Shown: one piece after another, positions 1 to 8,400 of the stretch
Layout: each line of letters opens with the position of its first letter
Position numbering within the stretch: the stretch's first letter is position 1
Assembly: GCA_946402065.1 (NCBI GenBank)
Contig: CAMIVR010000033.1
Location: 1 to 40,466, forward strand
Origin: an uncultured Brevibacillus sp.
GTDB lineage: Bacteria > Bacillota > Bacilli > Brevibacillales > Brevibacillaceae
DNA: 40,466 nucleotides
Direction of reading: 5' to 3'
The notes under the pieces: generated by a model
Seen by the model: only the letters and a program-made list of their open reading frames with translations
Told to the model about the DNA's origin: nothing
Database searches by the model: none
Program-made: the position numbers and the translations under genes

Positions 1-824
1 GTCTGCTTTGCCGCCCAGTCGAGATCGGCATCCGCGTGCACGATATTAGGCGAGTTGTTGCCCAGCTCCAGTGTTACGGCGCGCATGCCGCTGCGGGCTT
101 TGATATGCCGTCCCACCTTGGCTGATCCGGTGAAGGAATACATGCCGACGCGCTCGTCGTCCAGCAGTGCTTCCCCGACCTCGGGGCCGCCGTTGATCAC
201 ATTCACATAACCGGCAGGCAGACCAGCCTCCGCCAGCAGTTCTGCCAGGAGAAACGAGCTGAGCGGCGTGTTCGGTGCCGGCTTCAGCACGACTGTATTG
301 CCTGCGGCCAATGCGGGAGCGACCTTATGCGTTCCGAGCAAGAGCGGATAGTTGAACGGGGTAATGCCGACGATCACCCCCTTGGGCACGCGAATGGTAA
401 AGCCCAGGCGATTTTCCGCACCTTGCGTGGCGTGGAGCGGGACCATCTCTCCGGTGATTCGCTTCGCCTCCTCCGCACACAGCCGAAAGGTCTCAATCGT
501 GCGATCCAGCTCGCCTCTTGCGTCTTTTCGCGTCTTGCCGACTTCTGCGATGAGTACATCCTCAAATGCTGCGCGGCGTTTTTCCAACAATTCTGACGTT
601 TTCAACAAGATCGTATAGCGATCGAACGGGCTGAGCGCATCGGTTTTAAACGCGTGCAATGCCGAATCGACTGCTTTGGCGACATGCTCATGCTCTGCTG
701 CCGCCACAGAAGCGAGCAGCTCCCCGGTATGTTTGTGGTATACGGGGATCGCTGCTTTGGTTTCGACCCACTCCCCGCCAATATACAGACCGAATAATTT
801 ACCTGATCGCGCTTTTATCGACAC
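1..824 (-). CDS. NAD(P)-dependent aldehyde dehydrogenase, 3' end cut off by the window
   Basis: About 274 N-terminal residues of an aldehyde dehydrogenase, which oxidises an aldehyde to the acid (or acyl-CoA) with NAD(P). Visible family landmarks are the PFNYP oxyanion segment (Asn about 158), VVLKPAP (Lys about 181, NAD(P) binding), the FTGS glycine loop (about 231-234) and LELG with the general-base Glu about 253. That last motif reads LELGNNSPN where most relatives have LELGGKSPN. The catalytic Cys would lie just beyond position 1, so activity cannot be judged. I chose the GTG at 824, because the ATG at 833 is only 2 bases from the GGAGG; the GTG is 11 bases away, so the start is not certain. 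A sigma-54 promoter and activator-site repeats lie upstream, suggesting induction by a substrate-sensing activator. The exact substrate is unknown. Confidence 0.88.
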   Translation of the reverse strand, partial: MSIKARSGKLFGLYIGGEWVETKAAIPVYHKHTGELLASVAAAEHEHVAKAVDSALHAFKTDALSPFDRYTILLKTSELLEKRRAAFEDVLIAEVGKTRKDARGELDRTIETFRLCAEEAKRITGEMVPLHATQGAENRLGFTIRVPKGVIVGITPFNYPLLLGTHKVAPALAAGNTVVLKPAPNTPLSSFLLAELLAEAGLPAGYVNVINGGPEVGEALLDDERVGMYSFTGSAKVGRHIKARSGMRAVTLELGNNSPNIVHADADLDWAAKQ

Positions 825-963
825 TGTGATCATGACCTCCCGGTTGATTATACACGTTCCTTGTTCGGCTCGAACGTACTGCTGTAACATTCGCCGGATT
901 AACAGAATCCGTTCCCTGCGGATGGCATCTGACTACCAGGCCGAACTTTCTTTGTTTTACATT

Positions 964-980
964 AGCAAATTCGATGCCAT
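964..980 (-). promoter_or_regulatory. sigma-54 (SigL) -24/-12 promoter
   Basis: Read on the minus strand this is TGGCATCGAATTTGCT. It has GG and GC separated by exactly 10 bases, the invariant geometry of sigma-54 promoters (consensus TGGCAC-N5-TTGC). It points at the aldehyde dehydrogenase and would start transcription near 953, giving a leader of about 130 bases. In Firmicutes sigma-54 genes are usually catabolic and need an enhancer-binding ATPase; that gene is not in the window. Confidence 0.75.
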
Positions 981-1021
981 TCTCGGATACCCTGGTGTGA
1001 CAGGAAATCATTCCGTTTTGC

Positions 1022-1060
1022 TGTTGCGATTGTTGCAACACCGTTTTAAAATGCAACATC
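1022..1060 (-). promoter_or_regulatory. candidate upstream activator sites for the sigma-54 promoter
   Basis: The 10-base perfect palindrome TGTTGCAACA at 1031-1040 is flanked by further half-sites: TGTTGCG at 1022-1028 on the plus strand and GATGTTGCAT (minus strand) at 1051-1060. They lie roughly 45-85 bases upstream of the -24 element, a normal place for the enhancer sites of RocR/BkdR-type activators. Which activator binds is unknown. Confidence 0.55.
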
Positions 1061-1259
1061 CACCGTTTCGATTTTCAACATGCCATTCTCCCCGAGACCG
1101 ATGCACATGTGGCAGTAATTATAGTGAAAGCCGTAGTTGTCTCAAACCTTCACCCATGATCGCTTTAAGCCCTCCCGCAAAATCCGCTCCGCTGTCATCA
1201 AGTCTTCGACGACGTTGCGCTTCGGCATATCGTCGCGGCTTCCACTTCTTCGTAGGTGT

Positions 1260-1300
1260 GAAAAAAAGCTCAACTCTCCGAAGAGAATTTGAGCTTTTTT
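1260..1300 (-). terminator. bidirectional intrinsic terminator after hemY
   Basis: AAAAAAGCTCAA and TTGAGCTTTTTT pair around an inner CTCT-CCGA-AGAG hairpin, giving a long stem with a T-tract in both directions. It starts 18 bases past the hemY stop codon and separates the hem genes from the aldehyde dehydrogenase regulatory region. The stretch 1060-1260 holds no gene I can support. Confidence 0.85.
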
Positions 1301-1317
1301 GACGTCCTGAAAATCTT

Positions 1318-2760
1318 TTACCGAAATAGTGCACCCACCAATTTTTCAGCCGTGTCTCTGCCTTGGCGGATACAATCCGGTATGCCGACCCCTTCAAAAG
1401 CCGCACCAGCCATACGGACGTTGGGCAAATGCTGCTCAAGTTCTTTTCTGGCTTCGGCAATCAACTGTAGATGTCCCACTGGATACTGCGGCATGGAAAG
1501 GTCCAGCCGTGTCACTTCCGTAAAAGTTGGCTCTTCTGTTATTCCCAGCAAATCACGTACTTCCTGTTTCACTCGGCTGACAATTTCTTCATCCGAAAGC
1601 TCCTTATGGCGTTGGTCGCCTGCTCTTCCTACGTAGCAGCGAATTAACAAATCCTCTTCCGAAGCGGTATGAGGCCATTTAATCGAGGTCCAGGTACAAG
1701 CAGTAATAAAACGACCTTCCGTTCTCGGAATGACAAACCCCGAGCCTTCCTCGTTTATTTTGATTTGCTTGCCTTTGTAAGCCAGTACGACGTTGGCTAC
1801 AGAGGCATACTCGATGTCTTTTAACGAATTCACTTTCGGCAAATGCTCGAACAGCCGGGCTAGCGCAAATGCGGGTACAGTAAAAATAGCGGCATCTCCC
1901 TGAATGACCCTTGGCGCTTCTGATTCTCTCTGTAGCGTAAACACCAGCTTATCCCCTTGCTGCTCGATCTCCTCTAAGGCGGACTCGGTCAGAATTGACA
2001 CATTCGCTTCGGTTAAAGCGGCTTGCAACGCGGCAACCATGCTGGTCAATCCTTGTTTAAAGGTAAGAAATGTGCTTTTTTTCGCATATTCGGGAAGCTC
2101 CGTTGAGGCAGATGTTTCTTTACGGTTTTTGGTCATACCCTTGATGAGGCTTCCGTGCTTCTGCTCCAGCTGCTGAAACTGGGGAAAGGTTGCCTGCAAG
2201 CTGAGTTGGTACGTATCCCCGGCATAAATCCCCGCCAAAAGAGGCTCAGCAATATGTTGAAGCACTTCTTTACCCAGTCTGCGCTCTAAAAAGTGGCCCA
2301 AGGACTCATCCTCGCCATCAGCTTTCCGGGGGAGAATGAAATCCATGGCTGCTCTCGCTTTTCCGGCCATGGAAATCAACCGGGTCTTTACGAACGGGCT
2401 GATTTCCGTCGGGATTCCCAATACTAAGCCCGGAGGCATCGGATGCAGCTTGCCCTGGTGTAAAATATAGCTTCTCTTTGCTTTTGGGTTCGTTCCGGTC
2501 AGCTCGTTTTCCAACCCCAGATCCTTGCTAAGCTGGATGATCGGATATTTTCTGGCGAGAAAGGAATCCGGGCCTCTCTCAATGACAAAGCCCTCCTTGT
2601 GCAGGGTGTTTATTTTCCCGCCCAACCGGGAGGATTTCTCGACAATTGTAATTCGCAGAGGGAGGCCTTCGCCTTGAGCCTTGCGATGAGCGTAAAAAGC
2701 AGCGCTCAACCCGGTGATCCCGCCGCCCACAATGACAAGGTGTTTTTCTTCTTTAGACAT
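1318..2760 (-). CDS. hemY: coproporphyrinogen III oxidase (HemY/CgoX)
   Basis: A 480-residue FAD flavoprotein of the HemY family. In Gram-positive bacteria it oxidises coproporphyrinogen III to coproporphyrin III in the coproporphyrin-dependent haem pathway; older annotation calls it protoporphyrinogen oxidase. The N-terminus has the dinucleotide-binding motif VGGGITGLSAA (about 11-21), followed by an acidic strand end (ITIVEKSSRLGGK). The C-terminus has the typical FEGVGIPDCIRQGRDTA flavin-binding segment. Length is normal for the family. It starts 5 bases after the hemH stop and is the last gene of hemE-hemH-hemY, closed by the terminator at 1260-1300. No oddities seen. Confidence 0.95.
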   Translation of the reverse strand: MSKEEKHLVIVGGGITGLSAAFYAHRKAQGEGLPLRITIVEKSSRLGGKINTLHKEGFVIERGPDSFLARKYPIIQLSKDLGLENELTGTNPKAKRSYILHQGKLHPMPPGLVLGIPTEISPFVKTRLISMAGKARAAMDFILPRKADGEDESLGHFLERRLGKEVLQHIAEPLLAGIYAGDTYQLSLQATFPQFQQLEQKHGSLIKGMTKNRKETSASTELPEYAKKSTFLTFKQGLTSMVAALQAALTEANVSILTESALEEIEQQGDKLVFTLQRESEAPRVIQGDAAIFTVPAFALARLFEHLPKVNSLKDIEYASVANVVLAYKGKQIKINEEGSGFVIPRTEGRFITACTWTSIKWPHTASEEDLLIRCYVGRAGDQRHKELSDEEIVSRVKQEVRDLLGITEEPTFTEVTRLDLSMPQYPVGHLQLIAEARKELEQHLPNVRMAGAAFEGVGIPDCIRQGRDTAEKLVGALFR

Positions 2761-2765
2761 AATGA

Positions 2766-3698
2766 TCAGAGCCTTTCTACTTCCCTAACCACGACATCTG
2801 CCAAGCAGTGCATGTATTGGGAATCAGAGTTAAGCGATTCTGTTCGTTCCAAATGCGCACCTAGTTTTTCTGCCAATTGTTTACATTCAATATCGATATC
2901 GTACAGCACCTCCAGATGATCGGAGACGAATCCGATCGGACAGATCAAGAGTGATTTGAATCCTTCTGTCCGTATACTGCTTTCAATGTCCGCGGTAATG
3001 TCGGGGCCAAGCCAAGGCACCGAGGTTTGACCGGCGCTCTGCCAAGAAAATTGCCAATGCTTCATTCCCGTTTGCTCGGCAATGGCTTGTGCAGTCGCAA
3101 GCAGCTGCTCCGGATAAGGATCGCCCATTTCAAGAATTCTGGCCGGCAAGCTATGTGCGCTAAACAAGACCTTTACTTCATCGACAGGCACCGTAAATTT
3201 CTGCAAAGCAGATCGTACTCTGCTGCACAGCGCAGCCAAAAGCTCCGGGTGCAGGTGATAGCTTTCCACAAAGCGCATCTGGACACCATGTGCTTCGGCT
3301 TCTTCTTGCGCCCGTTTGATGTAACTGCCTACACTCATGACGGAATAGTGGGGGGCCAATACGACGCCTACCGCTTCCCTGATCCCATCTGCAGCCATCT
3401 GCTTCACCCCGTCCTCGATATAGGGCGAAGCGTGCTTTAAACCTTGATAACAGACAAATTCCCAATCGCTGTAGAGACGGTTTAGCGTTTCCTGCAACGT
3501 CATGACCTGTTGATTCGTATTTTGTCGTAGAGGAAAAACGCCCCCGCCGATTGCTTCATAGCGGTCGGTCAAATCTTTCAGCTGCTCAGGGGCAGGCGGA
3601 TGCCCTCTGCGAATATGCGTATAATACGCCTCAATTTGGTCCATGCTCTCCGGCGTTCCGTATGACATTACCAATACACCGATCTTTTGTTTGCTCAT
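2766..3698 (-). CDS. hemH: coproporphyrin III ferrochelatase (HemH/CpfC)
   Basis: A 310-residue ferrochelatase that inserts Fe2+ into coproporphyrin III, the penultimate step of haem synthesis in Firmicutes. The active-site histidine sits in FSAHSLP (His182) and the partner glutamate in SDHLEVLYD (Glu263), matching the His183/Glu264 pair of the Bacillus subtilis enzyme. Length fits the monomeric soluble Gram-positive form. The start ATG overlaps the hemE stop as ATGA, so translation is probably coupled. It is followed 5 bases later by hemY. The haem decarboxylase gene (hemQ/chdC) needed to finish the pathway is not in this window. Confidence 0.95.
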   Translation of the reverse strand: MSKQKIGVLVMSYGTPESMDQIEAYYTHIRRGHPPAPEQLKDLTDRYEAIGGGVFPLRQNTNQQVMTLQETLNRLYSDWEFVCYQGLKHASPYIEDGVKQMAADGIREAVGVVLAPHYSVMSVGSYIKRAQEEAEAHGVQMRFVESYHLHPELLAALCSRVRSALQKFTVPVDEVKVLFSAHSLPARILEMGDPYPEQLLATAQAIAEQTGMKHWQFSWQSAGQTSVPWLGPDITADIESSIRTEGFKSLLICPIGFVSDHLEVLYDIDIECKQLAEKLGAHLERTESLNSDSQYMHCLADVVVREVERL

Positions 3699-4759
3699 TT
3701 CACTGGCTCCTCCTGGCGTCTGCTTATCTCTGCGGCAGAATAACTGTGGATATAATCCGTCAATGCCTTTAACTTGTCAAGAGAAGCTTCCGGGAACAGC
3801 CCATGACCGAGGTTAAAGATATGCCCTGGTGTGTGCAATCCTTCATTAATGATCGCTTCCGCATATTGGTGGATGACATTCTGGGGAGCCGTGAGAACGG
3901 TAGGGTCCAAATTGCCCTGAATCGCATAGTGGCCCCCCGTCCTTCTACAGCCCTCTGCCACGGATACGCGCCAGTCAATTCCGATGACGTCTGTTTTCAG
4001 TGTTTGCAAGTAAGCAAGCAGTTCTCCGGAGCTGACGCCAGGAAAATAGATTTTTACAGCGTCTTCTCCCGCCAATTCGGCAAAAATCCGTTGAATCGTC
4101 GGCAATACGTATTTCTCAAAATCTTGCGGGGCCAAGCCCCCTACCCAACTGTCAAACACTTGAACCGCTTTGGCGCCATTGGCAATATGCGCCTTCAGAT
4201 AAGTAATAATCATATCCCCCAGCTTGTCCATCAGCTGGAACCAAGCGTTTGGCTCACTATACATCATCGCTTTTGTCCGCAAATAGTTTTTCGACGGACG
4301 CCCTTCAATCAGATAGCTGGCAATCGTAAATGGAGCTCCTGCAAACGTTATTAAAGGAACCTCAAGCTCGCGATCTAAAATCCGAATCGTTTCCAAAACA
4401 TGCGAAAGATCTCCTTCCACATCAATCGGTTTTAATCTCTCAATATCTTGAGCCGTACGTATCGGATTATCGATGACAGGGCCTATATTTTTTACAATGT
4501 CAAAATCAATGCCAATCGAAGCGACCGGGTTCATAATATCGGAATAGAGGATCGCCGCATCTACCCCAAGCTTGCGAACAGGCATTAACGTCACTTCTGC
4601 TGCCAGTTCCGGCTGCTCGCATATTTCTAAAAGAGAGTACTTCTCCTTGATTTTGCGGTATTCCGGATCATATCTCCCGGCCTGTCTCATGTACCATACA
4701 GGAGTGTACTTTACTTTTTCTTGCCGACATGCCCTAAGAAAGGTATCGTTATAAGCCAT
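3695..4759 (-). CDS. hemE: uroporphyrinogen decarboxylase (HemE)
   Basis: A 354-residue cytosolic enzyme that removes four carboxyl groups from uroporphyrinogen III to give coproporphyrinogen III. The family signature MRQAGRYDPEYR is at about 24-35 and contains the substrate-binding arginines; the second region reads LYSDIMNP. The reading frame stays open upstream to 4831, but the ATG at 4759 is the likely start because GAGGAGAATCAA precedes it and the protein then aligns with known N-termini. It is first in hemE-hemH-hemY and overlaps hemH by 4 bases. Confidence 0.95.
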   Translation of the reverse strand: MAYNDTFLRACRQEKVKYTPVWYMRQAGRYDPEYRKIKEKYSLLEICEQPELAAEVTLMPVRKLGVDAAILYSDIMNPVASIGIDFDIVKNIGPVIDNPIRTAQDIERLKPIDVEGDLSHVLETIRILDRELEVPLITFAGAPFTIASYLIEGRPSKNYLRTKAMMYSEPNAWFQLMDKLGDMIITYLKAHIANGAKAVQVFDSWVGGLAPQDFEKYVLPTIQRIFAELAGEDAVKIYFPGVSSGELLAYLQTLKTDVIGIDWRVSVAEGCRRTGGHYAIQGNLDPTVLTAPQNVIHQYAEAIINEGLHTPGHIFNLGHGLFPEASLDKLKALTDYIHSYSAAEISRRQEEPVK

Positions 4760-5127
4760 TTGATTCTCCTCTTTTCCGTAAGATACTTCGCTCAACGTTG
4801 CTTTACCATCGATTTGCTTTTGTTTTATCACCAGCCAATGGGTCGCTCATTCGGCGAATTGCTCAAATGATTCTGCTCCACTTTTCTTTAGCCGATTTTC
4901 GTCTACATGGTAATCTTATCATATTGTAGCCTTTCGTCATGCGGTTTCCTTGGCTCAAATAAGCCATTCCGATGAATATTGTGTGAAATTTTATGTACGA
5001 GGTGGATTTGGCGCCTCACTGGCCTGTGGTCGTTGGTAACTTCTCCTCTTGAGCCTTTCTAAACAGGATTTCCAACTGCTGAACTTCACAAACGAGATTC
5101 GGCTGCACCGAAAGTTGAGGTATAAAC

Positions 5128-5168
5128 AAAAAAGAGCTTCAACCCACGGCAGTGAAAGGGTGAAGCTC
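5128..5168 (-). terminator. intrinsic terminator downstream of the RND exporter gene
   Basis: Minus-strand stem GAGCTTCA-CCC pairs with GGGT-TGAAGCTC and is followed by CTTTTTTG. It lies about 150 bases after the exporter stop codon. The rest of the gap 4760-5313 holds no gene that I recognise; a convincing hemE promoter could not be picked out. Confidence 0.7.
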
Positions 5169-5279
5169 TCAAGTGATCAAACTGGCTGCATCGCCTGCAC
5201 GGGTCAACTGACTTTCTGACCCATTGGCTTCCGATTGACCGACTGCGGCATTGCCCGTCTATATTTTTATCCACACGAA

Positions 5280-5306
5280 GAGAGAGGGCAGCCTTCACCC
5301 TCTCTC
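5280..5306 (-). terminator. stem-loop directly after the RND exporter gene
   Basis: A perfect 9-base stem (GAGAGAGGG / CCCTCTCTC) with a 9-base loop, 7 bases beyond the stop codon. It has no good T-tract, so it may protect the 3' end or pause polymerase, with termination completed at 5128-5168. Confidence 0.45.
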
Positions 5307-5313
5307 AAGATGT

Positions 5314-8300
5314 TTAGTCGGTCAATTCGGTCACGGCAATCGTCGCGCGCTGCTGCCGTTTCATGCGGCGAGTTTCTTTCCTGGCCCGCATTTTGGCGAA
5401 AAAGCCCTCAAACAACGAGTACAGCACCGGTACGAGAATCAATGTAATAATCGTGTGGAAGACGAGCCCGAAGATAACCACGGTAGCCAGCGGCGCGTGG
5501 AAATCGGAGCCTTCCGAGAAAGCCAGCGCCATCGGCAGCATTCCCAAAATGGCTGTCAATTTGGTCATCAGCACCGGGCGTACCCGCTCCTTGACCCCTT
5601 CGACAATCGCTTCCTGCAATGCCATGCCGCGCTCGCGCAGGAGATTGATCCGGTCGATGAGGAGAATCGCGTTCGAGACGACAATCCCGATCAGCATCGT
5701 CACACCGACGATCGCCATCAGACTAAACTCGCGCTGTGTGGACACAAGCCCGATCACTACCCCGATGAAGGCCATCGGCAGTGTCAGCATGATCATGAAC
5801 GGATGGGTCAAGCGACCAAACTGTCCGACCATGATCACGTAAATCAAGGCCATTGCTCCGAGGAATACGAGTATGCCGCTGGTCATGTTCTTGCTCTGCT
5901 GCTTGAGGCTGCCCGCTTCCTCCACTTTATACCCGGCCGGAATCGCCAGTGTGCCAATCTTCTCCTGAATAGCCCGCCCGACGGTTCCCAGGTCGGTTCC
6001 CGCCAGCTCGGCTGAGACGGTGACGACGCGCTCCCCTTTTTGATGGCTGAGCGTCGCCGGCGATTTGGAGTATTTCCAATCGACCAGCTCCGTCAACGGT
6101 ACTTTCGCCCCCGTTTTGGTTCTGATCATCACCTGCTGAAGCTGGTCCGGATGCTTCATCCACTCTTGCGGATAAGCTGCGGTAATGTCGAATTCCAGTC
6201 CCTCCAGGGTCATCGAGGTAATCGTCTCTTCGCCGATAAAGCCGCCGATCTGCGAGAGCAGCGAGCTTTGATCGACTTGCAATCGCTCCATGACCTCTTT
6301 TTTCGGAATCAGCGTCAGCTTCTCGGAACCTTCCTTAAAGTCGTTCCGCGTATTTGTCACACCCGGGATCGAAGCCAGCATCTTTTCGACCTCTGCCGTC
6401 AGCTTGTTGGTTGTCTCGATTTCTTTCCCGATCACATGCAGCTGTACCGGCGCGCCGCTTCCGCCGCCACCGCCGAAGGATGTCTCGATCCGCTCAACGC
6501 CCTCGATCGCATTCAGCCGGTTGTTGATATCGATTATCAGCTCGTCTTTGCTGCGTTTGCGCTCCGATTTGCCCACGAGGGAAATCGCCAGCGACGTCGT
6601 GCTTTTGTTGACAGTGAGGAACAAATCTTTCAGCTCTGGCAGCTCCTGAATGGACTGCTCCGCTTTTTGCGTGATCTTTTGGGCTGCCTCCATGGTCGTA
6701 CCCTTCGGCAGCACAAGTCGTGCAAACATGAAATCTTCGTTTACATTCATAAATTCACCCTGTTTGACGAACGGGGTCAAGAAGAAGCTGCCGACAAACA
6801 GGCACAGTGTAACCAGCAGCGTTTTTACGCGATTGCGCAGGGCCAGCTGCAAAAAGCGTTGGAACATCAGCGAAAGACGGTTGTGCAGGCTTTTGCTGTT
6901 CTCGGCTTCCAGCTTGATTTTATCCTTCTTGAGAAAGTTGTCGGCGAGCACAGGCACGAAGAAAATCGCGGCAATCGTCGACGAAACGATAGCTGCTGTC
7001 ACAGTAAAGGCAATCGTCGTGAAAATCGGGCGAAACTGTTCGCCGAAGTCGGCCAGCACGAGCGGCAGAAAGACGACAATCATCGTTAACTGCGAGGAAA
7101 GGACGGGAGAAAGCACTTCCTTCGTCCCGAGCACGATCGCCCGGCGCAGCGGTTCGCCTTTTTCACGGAAATGGTAGATGCTCTCCAGCACCACGATGGC
7201 TGCATCGACGATCAACCCGACAGACAGGCTGAGCGAGATCAGTGAAACCGCGTCGATATTGTAGCCGAATACTTTCATCGCGATAAAGGTCATGAGCGCA
7301 GAGAGTGGCAGCGTGGTCGCGATGACCAGCGTGACGCGAACGTTTTTCATGAAGAGATACAGGATCACGATGGCCAGTATTCCGCCGACGAGCACTTCGC
7401 GGCTCAGGTTTGTGACAGAGTGGTCGATAAAAGAAGCCACTTCGTACAAGATGACGATTTTATACGTGCCGCCCGCTTCCGCATTGATCTGATTGATGAC
7501 CTCATCGACATGCTTCCAGGTTTGCAGCACATCACTGTCTTCCGTGCGTTTTACCATCAAATGCACGTACGGTTTTCCATGGTAAATCTCAATCGTATCT
7601 TTCGTTTTGCCTCGTCTGTCTTCTACTGTGGCGATTTGCTGCAGCGGGACGCTGCCGTGCGGCGTCTCGATTGCCACCTGGCTGATCTCGCCTACGGACT
7701 TGAAGCTGTTGTCCACTTCAATGACCGTGTCAAAGCCGGTGTTTTCCAGCGTTCCGATCGCTTGCTTCCAGTTGGTTGAACGCAGCTGACCAATCACTTC
7801 GGCTGGCGTAATACCGTAGGCGATCAATTTTTCCGGTTGAAACGTAATCGTCACCTTGTTTTCAAAGCCGCCCTCGCTAATCTCCAGCGCTTTGATGCCT
7901 TCGACGGCTTCGAAGCGATCCTTGATCACGGTTTTGGCCAAATTCAGCATCGTCTGCGGCTCTGTGCCTGTCAGGGCGATCTCGGCAAGCGTATCATCGC
8001 CGTAATTGGCCTGCTCGATCGTGACCGTATTGATTTCTTTGGGAAAACCGTTGCGCAGGCGGTTGACGATACTCTCTACCTTCTGCTTCACTTCAGTCCC
8101 CGTACCTTCTTTTGCCTGAATATTGATGGAAACGGCTCCGGAGCGAGTCCGTGAATTGTAATCGATAATTTCATTGACTGACTTCAGTTCTTTTTCAATT
8201 TTATTCGTAATCTTCTCTTCCATCTCTTCAGAGGGCAGCGATCCGCCTGAGATGGACACCATGACCCAAGGAAAATTGGTCTTCGGAACGAAGGACACCG

Positions 8301-8400
8301 TAAAGGAGAGCAATGAGCCGATCCCTGCGAAGACGATCAAGAATGTGCATAAATACACGATCAGTTTGCGTTTGAGAAAAAAGTGAATCAGCCTCTCCAT
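5314..8400 (-). CDS. RND efflux transporter, AcrB/SwrC-like inner membrane pump
   Basis: A 1028-residue resistance-nodulation-division pump with the usual internal duplication: TM1 at about 12-33, a large extracytoplasmic domain, TM2-6 (about 338-487), TM7 near 527-545, a second extracytoplasmic domain, and TM8-12 (about 840-1000). Such pumps use the proton gradient; the Bacillus relative SwrC exports surfactin. A glycine-rich stretch FGGGGGSG is at about 642-649. Two proton-relay positions are unusual: TM4 reads GLIVDAAIVV (Asp399, Ala400), where E. coli AcrB has Asp-Asp, and TM10 reads IGIVVSNAIL (Ser909), where AcrB has the relay Lys. Its start codon overlaps the adaptor's TAA stop by one base, so the two are made together. 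Substrate unknown. Confidence 0.92.
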   Translation of the reverse strand: MERLIHFFLKRKLIVYLCTFLIVFAGIGSLLSFTVSFVPKTNFPWVMVSISGGSLPSEEMEEKITNKIEKELKSVNEIIDYNSRTRSGAVSINIQAKEGTGTEVKQKVESIVNRLRNGFPKEINTVTIEQANYGDDTLAEIALTGTEPQTMLNLAKTVIKDRFEAVEGIKALEISEGGFENKVTITFQPEKLIAYGITPAEVIGQLRSTNWKQAIGTLENTGFDTVIEVDNSFKSVGEISQVAIETPHGSVPLQQIATVEDRRGKTKDTIEIYHGKPYVHLMVKRTEDSDVLQTWKHVDEVINQINAEAGGTYKIVILYEVASFIDHSVTNLSREVLVGGILAIVILYLFMKNVRVTLVIATTLPLSALMTFIAMKVFGYNIDAVSLISLSLSVGLIVDAAIVVLESIYHFREKGEPLRRAIVLGTKEVLSPVLSSQLTMIVVFLPLVLADFGEQFRPIFTTIAFTVTAAIVSSTIAAIFFVPVLADNFLKKDKIKLEAENSKSLHNRLSLMFQRFLQLALRNRVKTLLVTLCLFVGSFFLTPFVKQGEFMNVNEDFMFARLVLPKGTTMEAAQKITQKAEQSIQELPELKDLFLTVNKSTTSLAISLVGKSERKRSKDELIIDINNRLNAIEGVERIETSFGGGGGSGAPVQLHVIGKEIETTNKLTAEVEKMLASIPGVTNTRNDFKEGSEKLTLIPKKEVMERLQVDQSSLLSQIGGFIGEETITSMTLEGLEFDITAAYPQEWMKHPDQLQQVMIRTKTGAKVPLTELVDWKYSKSPATLSHQKGERVVTVSAELAGTDLGTVGRAIQEKIGTLAIPAGYKVEEAGSLKQQSKNMTSGILVFLGAMALIYVIMVGQFGRLTHPFMIMLTLPMAFIGVVIGLVSTQREFSLMAIVGVTMLIGIVVSNAILLIDRINLLRERGMALQEAIVEGVKERVRPVLMTKLTAILGMLPMALAFSEGSDFHAPLATVVIFGLVFHTIITLILVPVLYSLFEGFFAKMRARKETRRMKRQQRATIAVTELTD

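Noticed and set aside
1142-1228. 28-residue minus-strand ORF (begins MPKRNVVEDLMTAERILREG)
   Set aside because: It looks somewhat protein-like and may be a remnant, but it has no clear ribosome binding site and I recognise no family.
676-1302. Plus-strand ORF of 208 codons
   Set aside because: It crosses the aldehyde dehydrogenase start, the sigma-54 promoter and a terminator, and its product has no protein-like pattern.
4976-4995. Possible Rex box before hemE (TTGTGTGAAATTTTATG)
   Set aside because: Only one half of the TTGTGAA-N4-TTCACAA palindrome fits.
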